Source: Pseudomonas allokribbensis (lineage in GTDB: Bacteria; Pseudomonadota; Gammaproteobacteria; Pseudomonadales; Pseudomonadaceae). From it: a DNA stretch of 64,000 nucleotides. The notes beneath the pieces are model-generated. The model was given only the letters and a program-made list of their open reading frames with translations. It was not told the DNA's origin and did not search any database. Location of the stretch: positions 1 to 64,000 of the forward strand of contig NZ_CP062252.1 in assembly GCF_014863605.1 (NCBI RefSeq), in the 5' to 3' direction. Of the stretch, positions 41,362 to 49,910 are shown piece by piece. Made by a program: the position numbers and the translations under genes. Within the stretch, counting starts at the first letter, position 1. The number at the start of each line of letters is the position of its first letter.

Positions 41362-41987
41362 AGCTGACTCGTCTCGCCCTCCTCATCGCCGGCCTTTCGC
41401 TGATCAGCGCGTGCTCGATCCTGCCCAAGTCCGAACCGCTGGACGTCTACCGTTTGCCGGCCGCACAGGCGCCCGCCTCGGCCAGTTCGGCGGCGACTCA
41501 GCACTGGTCGCTGCGTCTGAACAAATTGCAGGCCAGCGAAGCGCTCAATCGGCCGGGCATCGCGGTGATTCCCCAGGGGGACGTGATCAGCAGCTACAAG
41601 GCCTCGCGCTGGAGCGATTCGGCACCGGTGCTGGTGCGCAATCGGCTGCTCGATGGTTTCCAGCGTGACGGTCGGGTGTCGCTGTTGAGTACCGATGACA
41701 GCAACTTCCAGGCGGACCTGGAACTGGGCGGCAGCCTGCAGGCGTTTCAGACCGAGTATCAGGGCAAACAGGCCAGCGTCGTGGTGCGGGTGGATGCGTT
41801 GCTGGTGCGCGGTTATGACCAGAAGATTCTCGCCAGCCGCCGCTTCGAAGAACGCCAGCCGCTGAATGATGTGAAAGTCCCGGCGGTGGTGGCCGGATTC
41901 GGTCAGGCCAGTGATCGGCTGACGGCGAAGGTGGTGGCGTGGGCGGTGGAACAAGGCCAGAAGGTCGTGCCGACCGCCCGGCCTTGA
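41358..41987 (+). CDS. ABC-type transport auxiliary lipoprotein (PqiC-like)
   Basis: A 209-residue lipoprotein. The signal sequence ends in the lipobox ISAC, with Cys about residue 19. The rest is an ABC_trans_aux/PqiC-type beta domain (YRLPAAQAP, VLVRNRLLDGFQRDGRV). It is probably anchored in the outer membrane and docks the MCE conduit. ATG overlaps the MCE gene stop by four bases, completing a tightly coupled four-gene operon. Confidence 0.9.
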   Translation: MKLTRLALLIAGLSLISACSILPKSEPLDVYRLPAAQAPASASSAATQHWSLRLNKLQASEALNRPGIAVIPQGDVISSYKASRWSDSAPVLVRNRLLDGFQRDGRVSLLSTDDSNFQADLELGGSLQAFQTEYQGKQASVVVRVDALLVRGYDQKILASRRFEERQPLNDVKVPAVVAGFGQASDRLTAKVVAWAVEQGQKVVPTARP

Positions 41988-41990
41988 GTA

Positions 41991-43220
41991 TCAGCCGAAG
42001 AACCAGTAGCAGACGCCGATAGCACCGAGCACACCCGCCAGCTCGGCCAGCAGCGCGCAACCGACGGCATGCCGGGCGCGCTGGATGCCCACCGCGCCGA
42101 AGTACACCGCCAGCACGTAGAAGGTGGTCTCGGTGCTGCCCTGAATGGTCGCCGCCACCAGCGCCGGGAAGCTGTCCACGCCCGAGGTCTTCATCGTTTC
42201 GATCAGCATCGCCCGGGCGGCGCTGCCGGAGAACGGTTTGACCATCGCGGTCGGCAGCGCATCGACGAAGCGCGTGTCCCACCCTGCCCACTGCACCAGA
42301 TGACGAATGCCGTCGAGGCCGAAGTCCAGAGCGCCTGACGCGCGTAATACGCCGATCGCACAAAGCATCGCCACCAGATACGGCAGCAGGTTCTTCGCGA
42401 CGTCGAAACCTTCCTTCGCACCTTCGACGAACGCTTCGTAAACCTTCACCTTGCGCAATGCACCGATCACCAGGAACAGCATGATCAGGCCGAACAGCGT
42501 CAAGTTGCCGAGGATCGATGACAGCCCCGCCAGTGCCGTGGCCGACATCGTCGCCAGCAGCGCCATGAAGCCGCCGAGGATCAGCGCGCCGGGAATCAGG
42601 TAAGCCAGTACCACCGGGTCCCAGACCCGCAGGCGCTGCATGAACGCCACCGACAGGAAGCCGACGATGGTCGAGCAACTGGTGGCCAAAAGGATCGGCA
42701 GGAACACCAGCGTCGGGTCCGGCGCGCCTTGCTGGGCGCGGTACATGAAGATCGTCACCGGCAGCAGGGTCAGGGACGAAGCGTTGAGCACCAGGAACAG
42801 GATCTGCGCGTTGCTGGCGATGGTCGAGCTGGGATTGAGCTCCTGCAGCGCCTTCATGGCCTTGAGGCCGATCGGCGTGGCGGCGTTGTCCAGGCCCAGG
42901 CCGTTGGCGGCAAAGTTCAGGGTGATCAGGCCGATGGCCGGGTGGCCGGCCGGCACTTCGGGCATCAGCCGCAGGAACAGCGGGCCCAGGGCTTTGGCCA
43001 GCCATTCGACGATCCCGGCCTTCTCGGCGATGCGCAGGAAGCCCAGCCACAGGGTCAGCGTGCCGAACAGCAGCACCATGACCTCGACCGACAGCTTGGC
43101 CATGGCAAAAATGCTTTCCACCATCGCCGCGAAGATCCCGGCGTTGCCGCCGATCAGCCATTGCCCCAGCGCCGAAACGGCTGCCACGATGAAGAAGCCA
43201 AGCCACAGGCCATTAAGCAT
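41991..43220 (-). CDS. Nucleoside-recognition (SpmA/SpmB-like fusion) membrane protein
   Basis: A 409-residue inner-membrane protein with two Gate (nucleoside recognition) domains. The first half (about 40-200, NFAANGLGLDNAATPIGLKA) resembles SpmA, and the second (about 270-400, MVKPFSGSAARAMLIETMKT and TIQGSTETTFYVLAVYFGAV) resembles SpmB. In Bacillus these are separate sporulation genes; here they are one protein in a non-sporulating organism. The transported substrate is unknown. It converges on the lipoprotein gene with a 3-bp gap. Confidence 0.88.
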   Translation of the reverse strand: MLNGLWLGFFIVAAVSALGQWLIGGNAGIFAAMVESIFAMAKLSVEVMVLLFGTLTLWLGFLRIAEKAGIVEWLAKALGPLFLRLMPEVPAGHPAIGLITLNFAANGLGLDNAATPIGLKAMKALQELNPSSTIASNAQILFLVLNASSLTLLPVTIFMYRAQQGAPDPTLVFLPILLATSCSTIVGFLSVAFMQRLRVWDPVVLAYLIPGALILGGFMALLATMSATALAGLSSILGNLTLFGLIMLFLVIGALRKVKVYEAFVEGAKEGFDVAKNLLPYLVAMLCAIGVLRASGALDFGLDGIRHLVQWAGWDTRFVDALPTAMVKPFSGSAARAMLIETMKTSGVDSFPALVAATIQGSTETTFYVLAVYFGAVGIQRARHAVGCALLAELAGVLGAIGVCYWFFG

Positions 43221-43271
43221 CAGTCAAATCCCCCGGAAGATGCGGCGAATGATAGCGGGGTCGCCAGAAAC

Positions 43272-43301
43272 GACAAACCCCGGATTTCTCCGGGGTTTGT
43301 C
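43272..43301 (-). terminator. Stem-loop after gltP
   Basis: GACAAACCCCGGA and TCCGGGGTTTGTC pair perfectly (13 bp) around TTTC, 22 bp beyond the gltP stop. Only GTTTC follows on the - strand, so termination may be imperfect. Confidence 0.75.
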
Positions 43302-43322
43302 AGGGTGCCTTGCGGGCGGGGA

Positions 43323-44654
43323 TCAGTTCTTGGAAACGTCACCGGCCGGCAGTTTTTCCTTGCTGCGCCAGTGCGGCAGCGAGTTCCAGTAGCGCTGGCC
43401 TTTCGCGTCGTCGTACATGCCTTCCCAACGGGCAATAACCAGTACCGCGAGGGCGTTGCCGATCACGTTCAGGGCGGTACGCGCCATGTCCATCACACGG
43501 TCGACACCGGCGATGAACGCCAGGCCTTCCAGCGGAATACCCACGCTGCCCAGAGTGGCCAGCAGTACTACGAAGGACACGCCCGGTACGCCGGCGATGC
43601 CTTTGGAGGTAACCATCAGGGTCAGGACCAGCAGCAGTTGCTGGCTGATCGACAGGTCGATGCCGTACAGCTGGGCAATGAAGATGGCGGCGATGGACTG
43701 GTACAGGGTCGAACCGTCGAGGTTGAACGAGTAACCGGTCGGCACCACGAAGCTGCAGATGGCTTTCGGTGCGCCGTAGGCTTCCATCTTCTCGATCACG
43801 CGTGGCAGCACGGTTTCCGAGGAAGCGGTGGAGTAAGCCAGGACCAGCTCATCCTTGAAGATGCGCATCAGCTTGATCACCGAGAAACCGAACATCTTGG
43901 CGATCAGGCCCAGAATCACGAAGGCGAAGAAGGCGATGGCGACGTAAACCAGGATCACCAGTTTGGCCAGCGGCAGCAGCGAGGCGAAACCGAAGTTGGC
44001 TACGGTCACCGCGATCAGAGCGAACACACCAATTGGCGCGTAGTTCATGATCATGTGGGTGACTTTGAACATGCTTTCCGAGACGCCCTGGAACATCTTC
44101 ACCAGCGGCTCGCGCAGGTCCGACTGCAGGCTCGACAGACCGAGGCCGAACAGCACGGAGAAGAAGATGATCGGCAGCATTTCGCCGCGGGCCATGGCCG
44201 CGAAGATGTTCGACGGGATCAGGTTGAGGATGGTCTCGATGAACGCGTGTTCATGCTGTACTTCGGCGGCGGTCGCCTGGTACTTGGAGATATCCACAGT
44301 GCCCAGGGTGCTCATGTCGATGCCGGCACCCGGATGGAACAGGTTGGCCAGCAGCAGGCCGACAACGATGGCGATGGTGGTGACGATTTCGAAGTAGATG
44401 ATGGTCTTCAGGCCGATACGCCCGAGCTTCTTGGCGTCGCCCACACCGGCGATGCCGACGATCAGGGAAGAGATGACGATCGGGATCACGATCATCTTGA
44501 TCAGACGGATAAAGATATCGCCTGCCGGTTGCAGGACGTTGCTGATCCACCAGGCCTTCTCGGCACTGAAATGGTTGAGCAACGCACCGATTGCAATCCC
44601 CAATACCAGACCGATGAGGATCTGCCAGGCGAGGCTAAGCTTTGCCTTCTTCAT
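43323..44654 (-). CDS. gltP: Proton/glutamate-aspartate symporter
   Basis: An inner-membrane DAACS-family transporter of glutamate and aspartate. The start is ATG at 44654 (MKKAKLSLAWQILIGLVLG) after AAGGG, giving 443 residues. Family motifs are clear: AYSTASSETVLPRVIEKME with the serine-rich hairpin, FVVPTGYSFNLDGSTLYQS and VTSKGIAGVPGVSFVVLLAT. The upstream frame to 44810 has no support. A long gene-free region precedes it. Confidence 0.96.
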   Translation of the reverse strand: MKKAKLSLAWQILIGLVLGIAIGALLNHFSAEKAWWISNVLQPAGDIFIRLIKMIVIPIVISSLIVGIAGVGDAKKLGRIGLKTIIYFEIVTTIAIVVGLLLANLFHPGAGIDMSTLGTVDISKYQATAAEVQHEHAFIETILNLIPSNIFAAMARGEMLPIIFFSVLFGLGLSSLQSDLREPLVKMFQGVSESMFKVTHMIMNYAPIGVFALIAVTVANFGFASLLPLAKLVILVYVAIAFFAFVILGLIAKMFGFSVIKLMRIFKDELVLAYSTASSETVLPRVIEKMEAYGAPKAICSFVVPTGYSFNLDGSTLYQSIAAIFIAQLYGIDLSISQQLLLVLTLMVTSKGIAGVPGVSFVVLLATLGSVGIPLEGLAFIAGVDRVMDMARTALNVIGNALAVLVIARWEGMYDDAKGQRYWNSLPHWRSKEKLPAGDVSKN

Positions 44655-45351
44655 TATCTTTACCCTTACTTGCGTTTGACTCAGGCACATGCAGGAACTG
44701 GAACGCTCTTTAGCGGAAAAGTTTGTGCATCTGCCTCCGTATAAGGTGCCCCGGGCCGCGTGTTTACGGCTCTCCGGCAGGCGAAAAAAGGCGCAACTAT
44801 TCCGATGCAAGGTTGCGCCGTCTAATGCCGTAAACGCCTACCCTATGCCGAATCGGCATGAGCTTTTTTAAATGAAACTGGCGTCCCAACCGGTTCGAAT
44901 ACGACATTTCAGCAGGCATAAGTGCCGTGAACCGGCCATTACAGCGTAGGTTGGTTATTTTTTGAACGAGTGATTTCGACGAAAAATTTAGGAAAAAGCC
45001 TACGTTTGGAAACTAAAAGTCCGACTGGCTCAATCGACTCTTTCTCGATATACGGTCGCGACGAAACACCGCGAAACGCTTTTCGCGCGCAGTGTGAGCG
45101 ATAAAAAGATGAGCAGAACGCTCTGGATCAATGTTTTGTCACTTTGAAAGCTCAGCGCAAGTCCGTCGAACCACCCCGGGTTGGCGAACTTGCGTCGCAG
45201 CTTTTACCCTGACCCGGCCCTCATCGCAGGCACTCCCTGTACCCGTAGGTCACTCCGACCCTGCAACAGTCAGAACGTCCCGGCCCCCTGGTCATGCGCC
45301 GGCCTTCCTCGGGCGGGCGCAATGGAAGGCAGCGCGTTGCTGCCCTCATGT
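44655..45351. other. Gene-free region of about 700 bp
   Basis: No convincing gene is seen on either strand. The part next to gltP (44655-45120) is AT-richer and should hold its promoter. It includes the near-palindrome ATGCCGAATCGGCAT at 44845-44859 followed by GAGCTTTTTTA, which could be an operator or a weak terminator. The part next to the ivy-like gene (45120-45351) is GC-rich, with a GGCAGC/GCTGCC hairpin at 45328-45344 that may end ivy transcription. Short frames here have no recognisable features. Confidence 0.5.
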
Positions 45352-45816
45352 TCAATACCAGTTCGGATCTTTCTTCAGCGTTTCCATCAACAGATCCTGC
45401 ATGCCCTGATCGGGTTTGCCGAGGAAGCGGTAGGTCGCATGTCGCGTTGGCGACTTGTCGGCCGGCAGTCCTTCGGGCACATCGACCAGCATGGCGTAAG
45501 CGTGTTTCTTGTCGAAGCTGAACGCGACGATCAAGCGGTGGTTGAGGCACTTGTCCTGGGATTCGCAGAGCGGCCCGACCAGGTACTTGTCGCCGTCTTC
45601 AGTGACGGCATTCATCTGTTGGTCCGGCGTACCGGAAAGGTTCATCACCCATTCCGGCAGGCGTTCTTCCTTCTTCACCACGCCTTCCCAGGTTTCCCTG
45701 TAGTGCGGGTCCGAACTCAACAGTTCGTTGACCCGCGCCTGGCCATCATTGGCCGCCATCGCCATGGCACTGCCGCCCAGGAGCAGGGCGGCTGCCAGTG
45801 TCTTTAAAGCACTCAT
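45352..45816 (-). CDS. Ivy-like lysozyme inhibitor family protein
   Basis: A 154-residue exported protein: signal peptide MSALKTLAAALLLGGSAMA, then the Ivy fold with the conserved segment CLNHRLIVAFSFDKKHAYAM. In Ivy proper, the inhibitory loop is CKPHDC; here the corresponding disulfide loop reads CESQDKC, one residue longer and lacking the key His. This resembles the second Pseudomonas paralogue, for which lysozyme inhibition is doubtful. The ATG at 45816 follows GAGG; a TTG at 45822 is less likely. The DUF1328 gene lies 2 bp upstream. Confidence 0.8.
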   Translation of the reverse strand: MSALKTLAAALLLGGSAMAMAANDGQARVNELLSSDPHYRETWEGVVKKEERLPEWVMNLSGTPDQQMNAVTEDGDKYLVGPLCESQDKCLNHRLIVAFSFDKKHAYAMLVDVPEGLPADKSPTRHATYRFLGKPDQGMQDLLMETLKKDPNWY

Positions 45817-45818
45817 GG

Positions 45819-46004
<186 letters not shown>

Positions 46005-46050
46005 TTAGGGGTGTTGCCGGTCTCGGCGCGGGGGCGCCCAGATTCGTTGA

Positions 46051-46335
46051 TCAGAAAACCCAGCGTTCTTCGCGTGGCATGTCGCCCAAGGGTTGTGGCT
46101 GGTCGACATCCATCATCCGCATCGCGCCGTTATCCGCCTGGCTGCTGCTGACGGCGCTGAAGTGCGTTTGTGTCGCGTGCTGCATGGAAATCAATGGCTC
46201 AGCTTGCTGACTCTGTTCCCAGCGCAGGTATTGCTGGCAGGCGATCAGGGTGATCAACAGCGCAAGTGCGCCAAACAGGCCCTGCTGTAGATGCAGGGGC
46301 GAGATACGCATTTGGGCGGCACGTTGGCGAGTCAT
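46051..46335 (-). CDS. Small single-pass membrane protein, unknown function
   Basis: A 94-residue protein with a short basic N-terminus, one transmembrane segment (about 18-36, LFGALALLITLIACQQYL), and a polar, Gln/Met-rich tail probably in the periplasm. GAGGAACCCAGG precedes ATG 46335. No family is recognised. It lies between the DUF1328 gene and algB and has a possible sigma-54 promoter upstream. Confidence 0.7.
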   Translation of the reverse strand: MTRQRAAQMRISPLHLQQGLFGALALLITLIACQQYLRWEQSQQAEPLISMQHATQTHFSAVSSSQADNGAMRMMDVDQPQPLGDMPREERWVF

Positions 46336-46397
46336 CCTGGGTTCCTCACTCTTATTCGGTTAGGGCAGTGCATATCTGCCCGGGCTGAGAGAGGTAT

Positions 46398-46414
46398 TGC
46401 AGCCTGCATGCCAG
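46398..46414 (-). promoter_or_regulatory. Possible sigma-54 promoter
   Basis: On the - strand CTGGCATGCAGGCTGCA has GG and GC separated by exactly 10 bases, matching the -24/-12 pattern TGGCAC-N5-TTGC with two or three deviations. It lies about 60 bp upstream of the small membrane protein gene. Confidence 0.35.
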
Positions 46415-46551
46415 CTTTTTTGTTTGAAAAAAATCAATAAAATCAAATAGTTAAAGATGCGTAGAAAAATCCTGACGACGCATCCTGCACGATGGGTCCG
46501 CCACGGTCGTGCGTAATGCACGATTGTTTCGTAGGAGAAATCATTCTTTTT

Positions 46552-46579
46552 GAATTGAGAGCAGGGTGCGGATGTCAGA
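46552..46579 (+). promoter_or_regulatory. Possible AlgU (sigma-22) promoter of algB
   Basis: GAATTG, 17 bases, then TCAGA resembles the sigma-22 consensus GAACTT-N16/17-TCTGA. It is about 180 bp upstream of algB. In P. aeruginosa algB transcription is reported to depend on AlgT/AlgU, which makes the match plausible, but the -35 is imperfect. Confidence 0.35.
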
Positions 46580-46762
46580 AAAGGACGCAGGCAAATGCCT
46601 GAAAAACGCTGATTGTTTAAAAATTCAACAAATTCAGTGGATTAGCCGTGAGGGCAGGAGAGAGCTACCCTGCTATGACTGGAATCGATCAGAATCAACC
46701 ATGCAACTTGCCCGATTTTTCCGGGACTAAACCAAGACATTCACTTATGGAGCGTAGGAAAA

Positions 46763-48109
46763 ATGGAATCAGCCACTGAGCACCAAGGCCGCATTCTGCT
46801 GGTGGACGATGAATCCGCCATCCTGCGAACCTTCCGTTATTGCCTCGAAGACGAAGGTTATACCGTCGCCACCGCCAACAGCGCGGCCCAGGCTGACGCG
46901 CTGCTGCAGCGTCAAGTGTTCGATCTGTGCTTTCTCGATCTGCGTCTGGGCGAAGACAACGGCCTGGATGTATTGGCGCAGATGCGCATTCAGGCGCCGT
47001 GGATGCGGGTGGTGATCGTCACCGCTCATTCGGCCGTCGACACGGCGGTGGACGCGATTCAGGCGGGTGCCGCCGACTATCTGGTCAAGCCGTGCAGCCC
47101 TGACCAGTTGCGTCTGGCCACTGCCAAGCAGCTGGAAGTGCGCCAGCTCTCGGCGCGTCTGGAAGCCCTCGAAGGCGAGATCCGCAAACCCAGGGACGGT
47201 CTCGATTCCCACAGCCCGGCGATGAAAGTCGTACTGGAAACCGCGCGGCAGGTGGCGAGCACCGACGCCAATATCCTGATCCTTGGCGAGTCCGGCACCG
47301 GTAAAGGTGAACTGGCCCGGGCGATCCATGGCTGGAGCAAGCGCGAGAAGAAGTCCTGCGTCACCATCAATTGCCCGTCGCTGACCGCCGAACTGATGGA
47401 AAGCGAGCTGTTCGGCCACAGTCGTGGCGCGTTCACCGGTGCCAGTGAAAGCACGCTGGGCCGGGTTAACCAAGCCGATGGCGGTACGCTGTTTCTCGAC
47501 GAGATCGGCGATTTTCCACTGACCTTGCAGCCAAAGTTGCTGCGATTCATCCAGGACAAGGAATACGAGCGGGTAGGGGATCCGGTTACCCGCCGCGCCG
47601 ATGTGCGCATTCTCGCGGCCACCAACCTCAACCTTGAAGACATGGTGCGCGACGGACGCTTCCGCGAAGACCTGCTCTATCGCCTGAACGTTATCACCCT
47701 GCATTTGCCGCCGTTGCGCGAGCGCGCTGAGGACATTCTGACTCTGGCCGACCGTTTCCTTGCTCGCTTCGTGAAGGAATACGCGCGCCCGGCCCGGGGT
47801 TTCAGTGACGAGGCGCGGGAAGCGCTGCTGGGTTACCGCTGGCCCGGCAACATCCGCGAGCTGCGCAACGTGGTAGAGCGGGCGAGCATCATTTGCCCGC
47901 AGGAGCGCGTTGAGATAAGCCATCTCGGCATGGCTGAGCAGCCGGCCAACAACGCTCCACGGGTCGGCGCTGCCCTGAGCCTTGATGAACTTGAGAAAGC
48001 CCACATCGGCGCGGTACTGGCGACCGCCGGCACCCTGGACCAAGCGGCCAAAACCCTGGGGATCGACGCCTCGACCCTGTATCGCAAGCGCAAGCAGTAC
48101 AACTTGTGA
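46763..48109 (+). CDS. algB: NtrC-type response regulator AlgB
   Basis: AlgB is a two-component activator of alginate synthesis and other functions. The 448 residues comprise a receiver with Asp59 in CFLDLRLG and Lys109 in LVKPCSP, an AAA+ domain with Walker A GESGTGKG (175-182), the sigma-54 contact loop GAFTGA (222-227), Walker B GGTLFLDEIGD, and a C-terminal Fis-type helix-turn-helix ending STLYRKRKQYNL. The ATG follows AGCGTAGGAAAA. kinB starts 10 bp after the stop. Confidence 0.94.
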   Translation: MESATEHQGRILLVDDESAILRTFRYCLEDEGYTVATANSAAQADALLQRQVFDLCFLDLRLGEDNGLDVLAQMRIQAPWMRVVIVTAHSAVDTAVDAIQAGAADYLVKPCSPDQLRLATAKQLEVRQLSARLEALEGEIRKPRDGLDSHSPAMKVVLETARQVASTDANILILGESGTGKGELARAIHGWSKREKKSCVTINCPSLTAELMESELFGHSRGAFTGASESTLGRVNQADGGTLFLDEIGDFPLTLQPKLLRFIQDKEYERVGDPVTRRADVRILAATNLNLEDMVRDGRFREDLLYRLNVITLHLPPLRERAEDILTLADRFLARFVKEYARPARGFSDEAREALLGYRWPGNIRELRNVVERASIICPQERVEISHLGMAEQPANNAPRVGAALSLDELEKAHIGAVLATAGTLDQAAKTLGIDASTLYRKRKQYNL

Positions 48110-48119
48110 GCGTGCGCCG

Positions 48120-49910
48120 ATGAAACTGGCGATGAAGTTGCGGACCCGCTTGTTCCTGAGCATTTCCGCGCTGATCACCGTGGCCTTGCTCGGGCTGATG
48201 CTCGGGCTGGTCAGCGTGATGCAAATGGCCGGGACTCAGGAGGCGTTGATCCGCAACAACTTCGTCACCCTCGATCTGGGGCTCAAGCTGCGCCAGACCC
48301 TGGGCGACCAGTTGATCATGATGCTCGCCGAGAAGCCCGATCCAGCCGCCTTCGAAGCGTCGAAACAGCATTACTTCGAGCTGCTCGACGAGGGTATCGC
48401 CCAGGAGCAGAAAGACGACGACCGTCAATACGGATTCAGTCAGGCCAAGGCCGATTACCTGAGCTTTCTTCAGGCGTTCGACGTGTCTCGCAATCCAGGC
48501 GCGGCCCTGAGTGGCGGTGGCGACTTGCGCGAGCGCTTCAATACCCTGCGCAACGGTCTGATCGCCGAGCACAAGCACGCACTGGATAACATCAACGCCG
48601 TGCAACACGCCGCCCGCGACCGGGCGCTGCTGATCGCCGGTCTGCTCGGGCTGGTGGGGCTGGCGGTGTTGATCATCGGCTTCATCACCGCTCAAGGAAT
48701 TGCTCGCCGGTTCGGTGCACCGATCGAGGCACTGGCGAAAGCAGCGGACAACATCGGCCAGGGCAATTTCGAAGTGACCTTGCCGGTGTCCTCGGCCATG
48801 GAAATCAACCTGCTGACCCGGCGTTTCGGGCTGATGGCCGAAGCGCTACGCGAGCATCAGGCGACCAATGTCGATGAACTGCTGGCCGGCCAGCAACGCT
48901 TGCAGGCCGTGCTCGACAGCATCGATGACGGCTTGTTGATGATCGACCGCCAGGGGCATCTGGAACACTTGAACCCGGTGGCCCAGCGGCAACTGGGCTG
49001 GGACAGCGACCGGTTTGGCGAGGGCCTTGGCACTGCGCTTCAGCGTCCCGAACTGGATGCGCAGCTGCAACTGGTGTTGCGCGGCGGCACTCTTGAGCGC
49101 GCACCGGAAGATTTGAGCATCGAGGTCGACGGCGAGTCGCGACTGCTGACCTACAGCCTGACCCCGGTCAGCCACACCCAGGGGCATATCCTCGGCGCGG
49201 TGATGGTGCTGCATGACGTCACCGAACAGCGGGCCTTCGAGCGGGTGCGCAGCGAATTCGTGTTGCGTGCATCACACGAACTGCGCACGCCGGTGACCGG
49301 CATGCACATGGCGTTCGGGCTGTTTCGTGAGCGGGCGAAGTTTCCGGCGGAATCCCGGGAGTCCGATCTGCTCGACACCGTCAATGAAGAGATGCAGCGC
49401 TTGATGCAGCTGATCAACGATCTGCTGAATTTTTCGCGCTATCAGAGCGGCCTGCAGAAACTCGCGCTGGCGCCGTGCTCCATCGAGGATTTGCTGGCCC
49501 AGGCGCAATCGCGTTTTGCCGACTCGGCAGCGCAGAAGGGCGTTGCATTGAACATTGAGGTGCAAGGCCCGCTACCGCGTTTGCAGGCTGACCAGGCCCA
49601 ACTGGATCGAGTCCTGGACAACCTCATCGACAACGCGTTGCGCCATACCGCCCGCGACGGCCTGATCCGTTTGCAGGCGCGCCGGCATGGCGAGCGGGTG
49701 ATCATCAGCGTCGAGGACAATGGCGAAGGTATTGCCTATGGCCAGCAAGGGCGGATCTTCGAACCGTTCGTTCAGGTCGGGCGCAAGAAGGGCGGGGCCG
49801 GGCTCGGGCTGGCGCTGTGCAAGGAAATCGTCCAGTTGCACGGCGGGCGGATGGGTGTCTATTCGCGACCGGGGCAGGGCACGCAGTTCTACATGGCGCT
49901 GGCGGTCTAG
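48120..49910 (+). CDS. kinB: Sensor histidine kinase KinB
   Basis: The partner kinase/phosphatase of AlgB. The start is ATG at 48120, giving 596 residues, as in P. aeruginosa KinB. Two membrane segments (about 12-36 and 165-187) bracket a helical periplasmic sensor. They are followed by a HAMP region, a PAS domain (about 265-375), the H box RASHELRTPVTGMHMA, N box DNLIDNALRHTA, and G boxes VEDNGEGIAYG and GGAGLGLALCKEI. The open frame upstream of 48120 overlaps algB and is not used. The last four bases overlap the convergent EAL gene. Confidence 0.94.
   Translation: MKLAMKLRTRLFLSISALITVALLGLMLGLVSVMQMAGTQEALIRNNFVTLDLGLKLRQTLGDQLIMMLAEKPDPAAFEASKQHYFELLDEGIAQEQKDDDRQYGFSQAKADYLSFLQAFDVSRNPGAALSGGGDLRERFNTLRNGLIAEHKHALDNINAVQHAARDRALLIAGLLGLVGLAVLIIGFITAQGIARRFGAPIEALAKAADNIGQGNFEVTLPVSSAMEINLLTRRFGLMAEALREHQATNVDELLAGQQRLQAVLDSIDDGLLMIDRQGHLEHLNPVAQRQLGWDSDRFGEGLGTALQRPELDAQLQLVLRGGTLERAPEDLSIEVDGESRLLTYSLTPVSHTQGHILGAVMVLHDVTEQRAFERVRSEFVLRASHELRTPVTGMHMAFGLFRERAKFPAESRESDLLDTVNEEMQRLMQLINDLLNFSRYQSGLQKLALAPCSIEDLLAQAQSRFADSAAQKGVALNIEVQGPLPRLQADQAQLDRVLDNLIDNALRHTARDGLIRLQARRHGERVIISVEDNGEGIAYGQQGRIFEPFVQVGRKKGGAGLGLALCKEIVQLHGGRMGVYSRPGQGTQFYMALAV

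Larger units (their letters stand above)
46336..46762. promoter_or_regulatory. 427-bp divergent regulatory region before algB
   Basis: No gene is seen. The region is AT-rich around 46410-46470. It holds a sigma-54-like element facing left (46398-46414), a 6-bp-arm inverted repeat TCGTGC/GCACGA at 46507-46523, and a sigma-22 (AlgU)-like element facing right (46552-46579). Confidence 0.6.

Noticed and set aside
44290..44298. ATATCCACA in gltP, TTATCCACC at about 58719 and TGTGGATAC at about 59344 as DnaA boxes in the second half
   Set aside because: All have one mismatch; counting only perfect matches keeps the comparison between halves fair.
45131..45409. 92-codon frame in the gap before the ivy-like gene
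   Set aside because: No ribosome binding site, no motif, atypical codon use, and it runs into the opposite-strand ivy-like gene.
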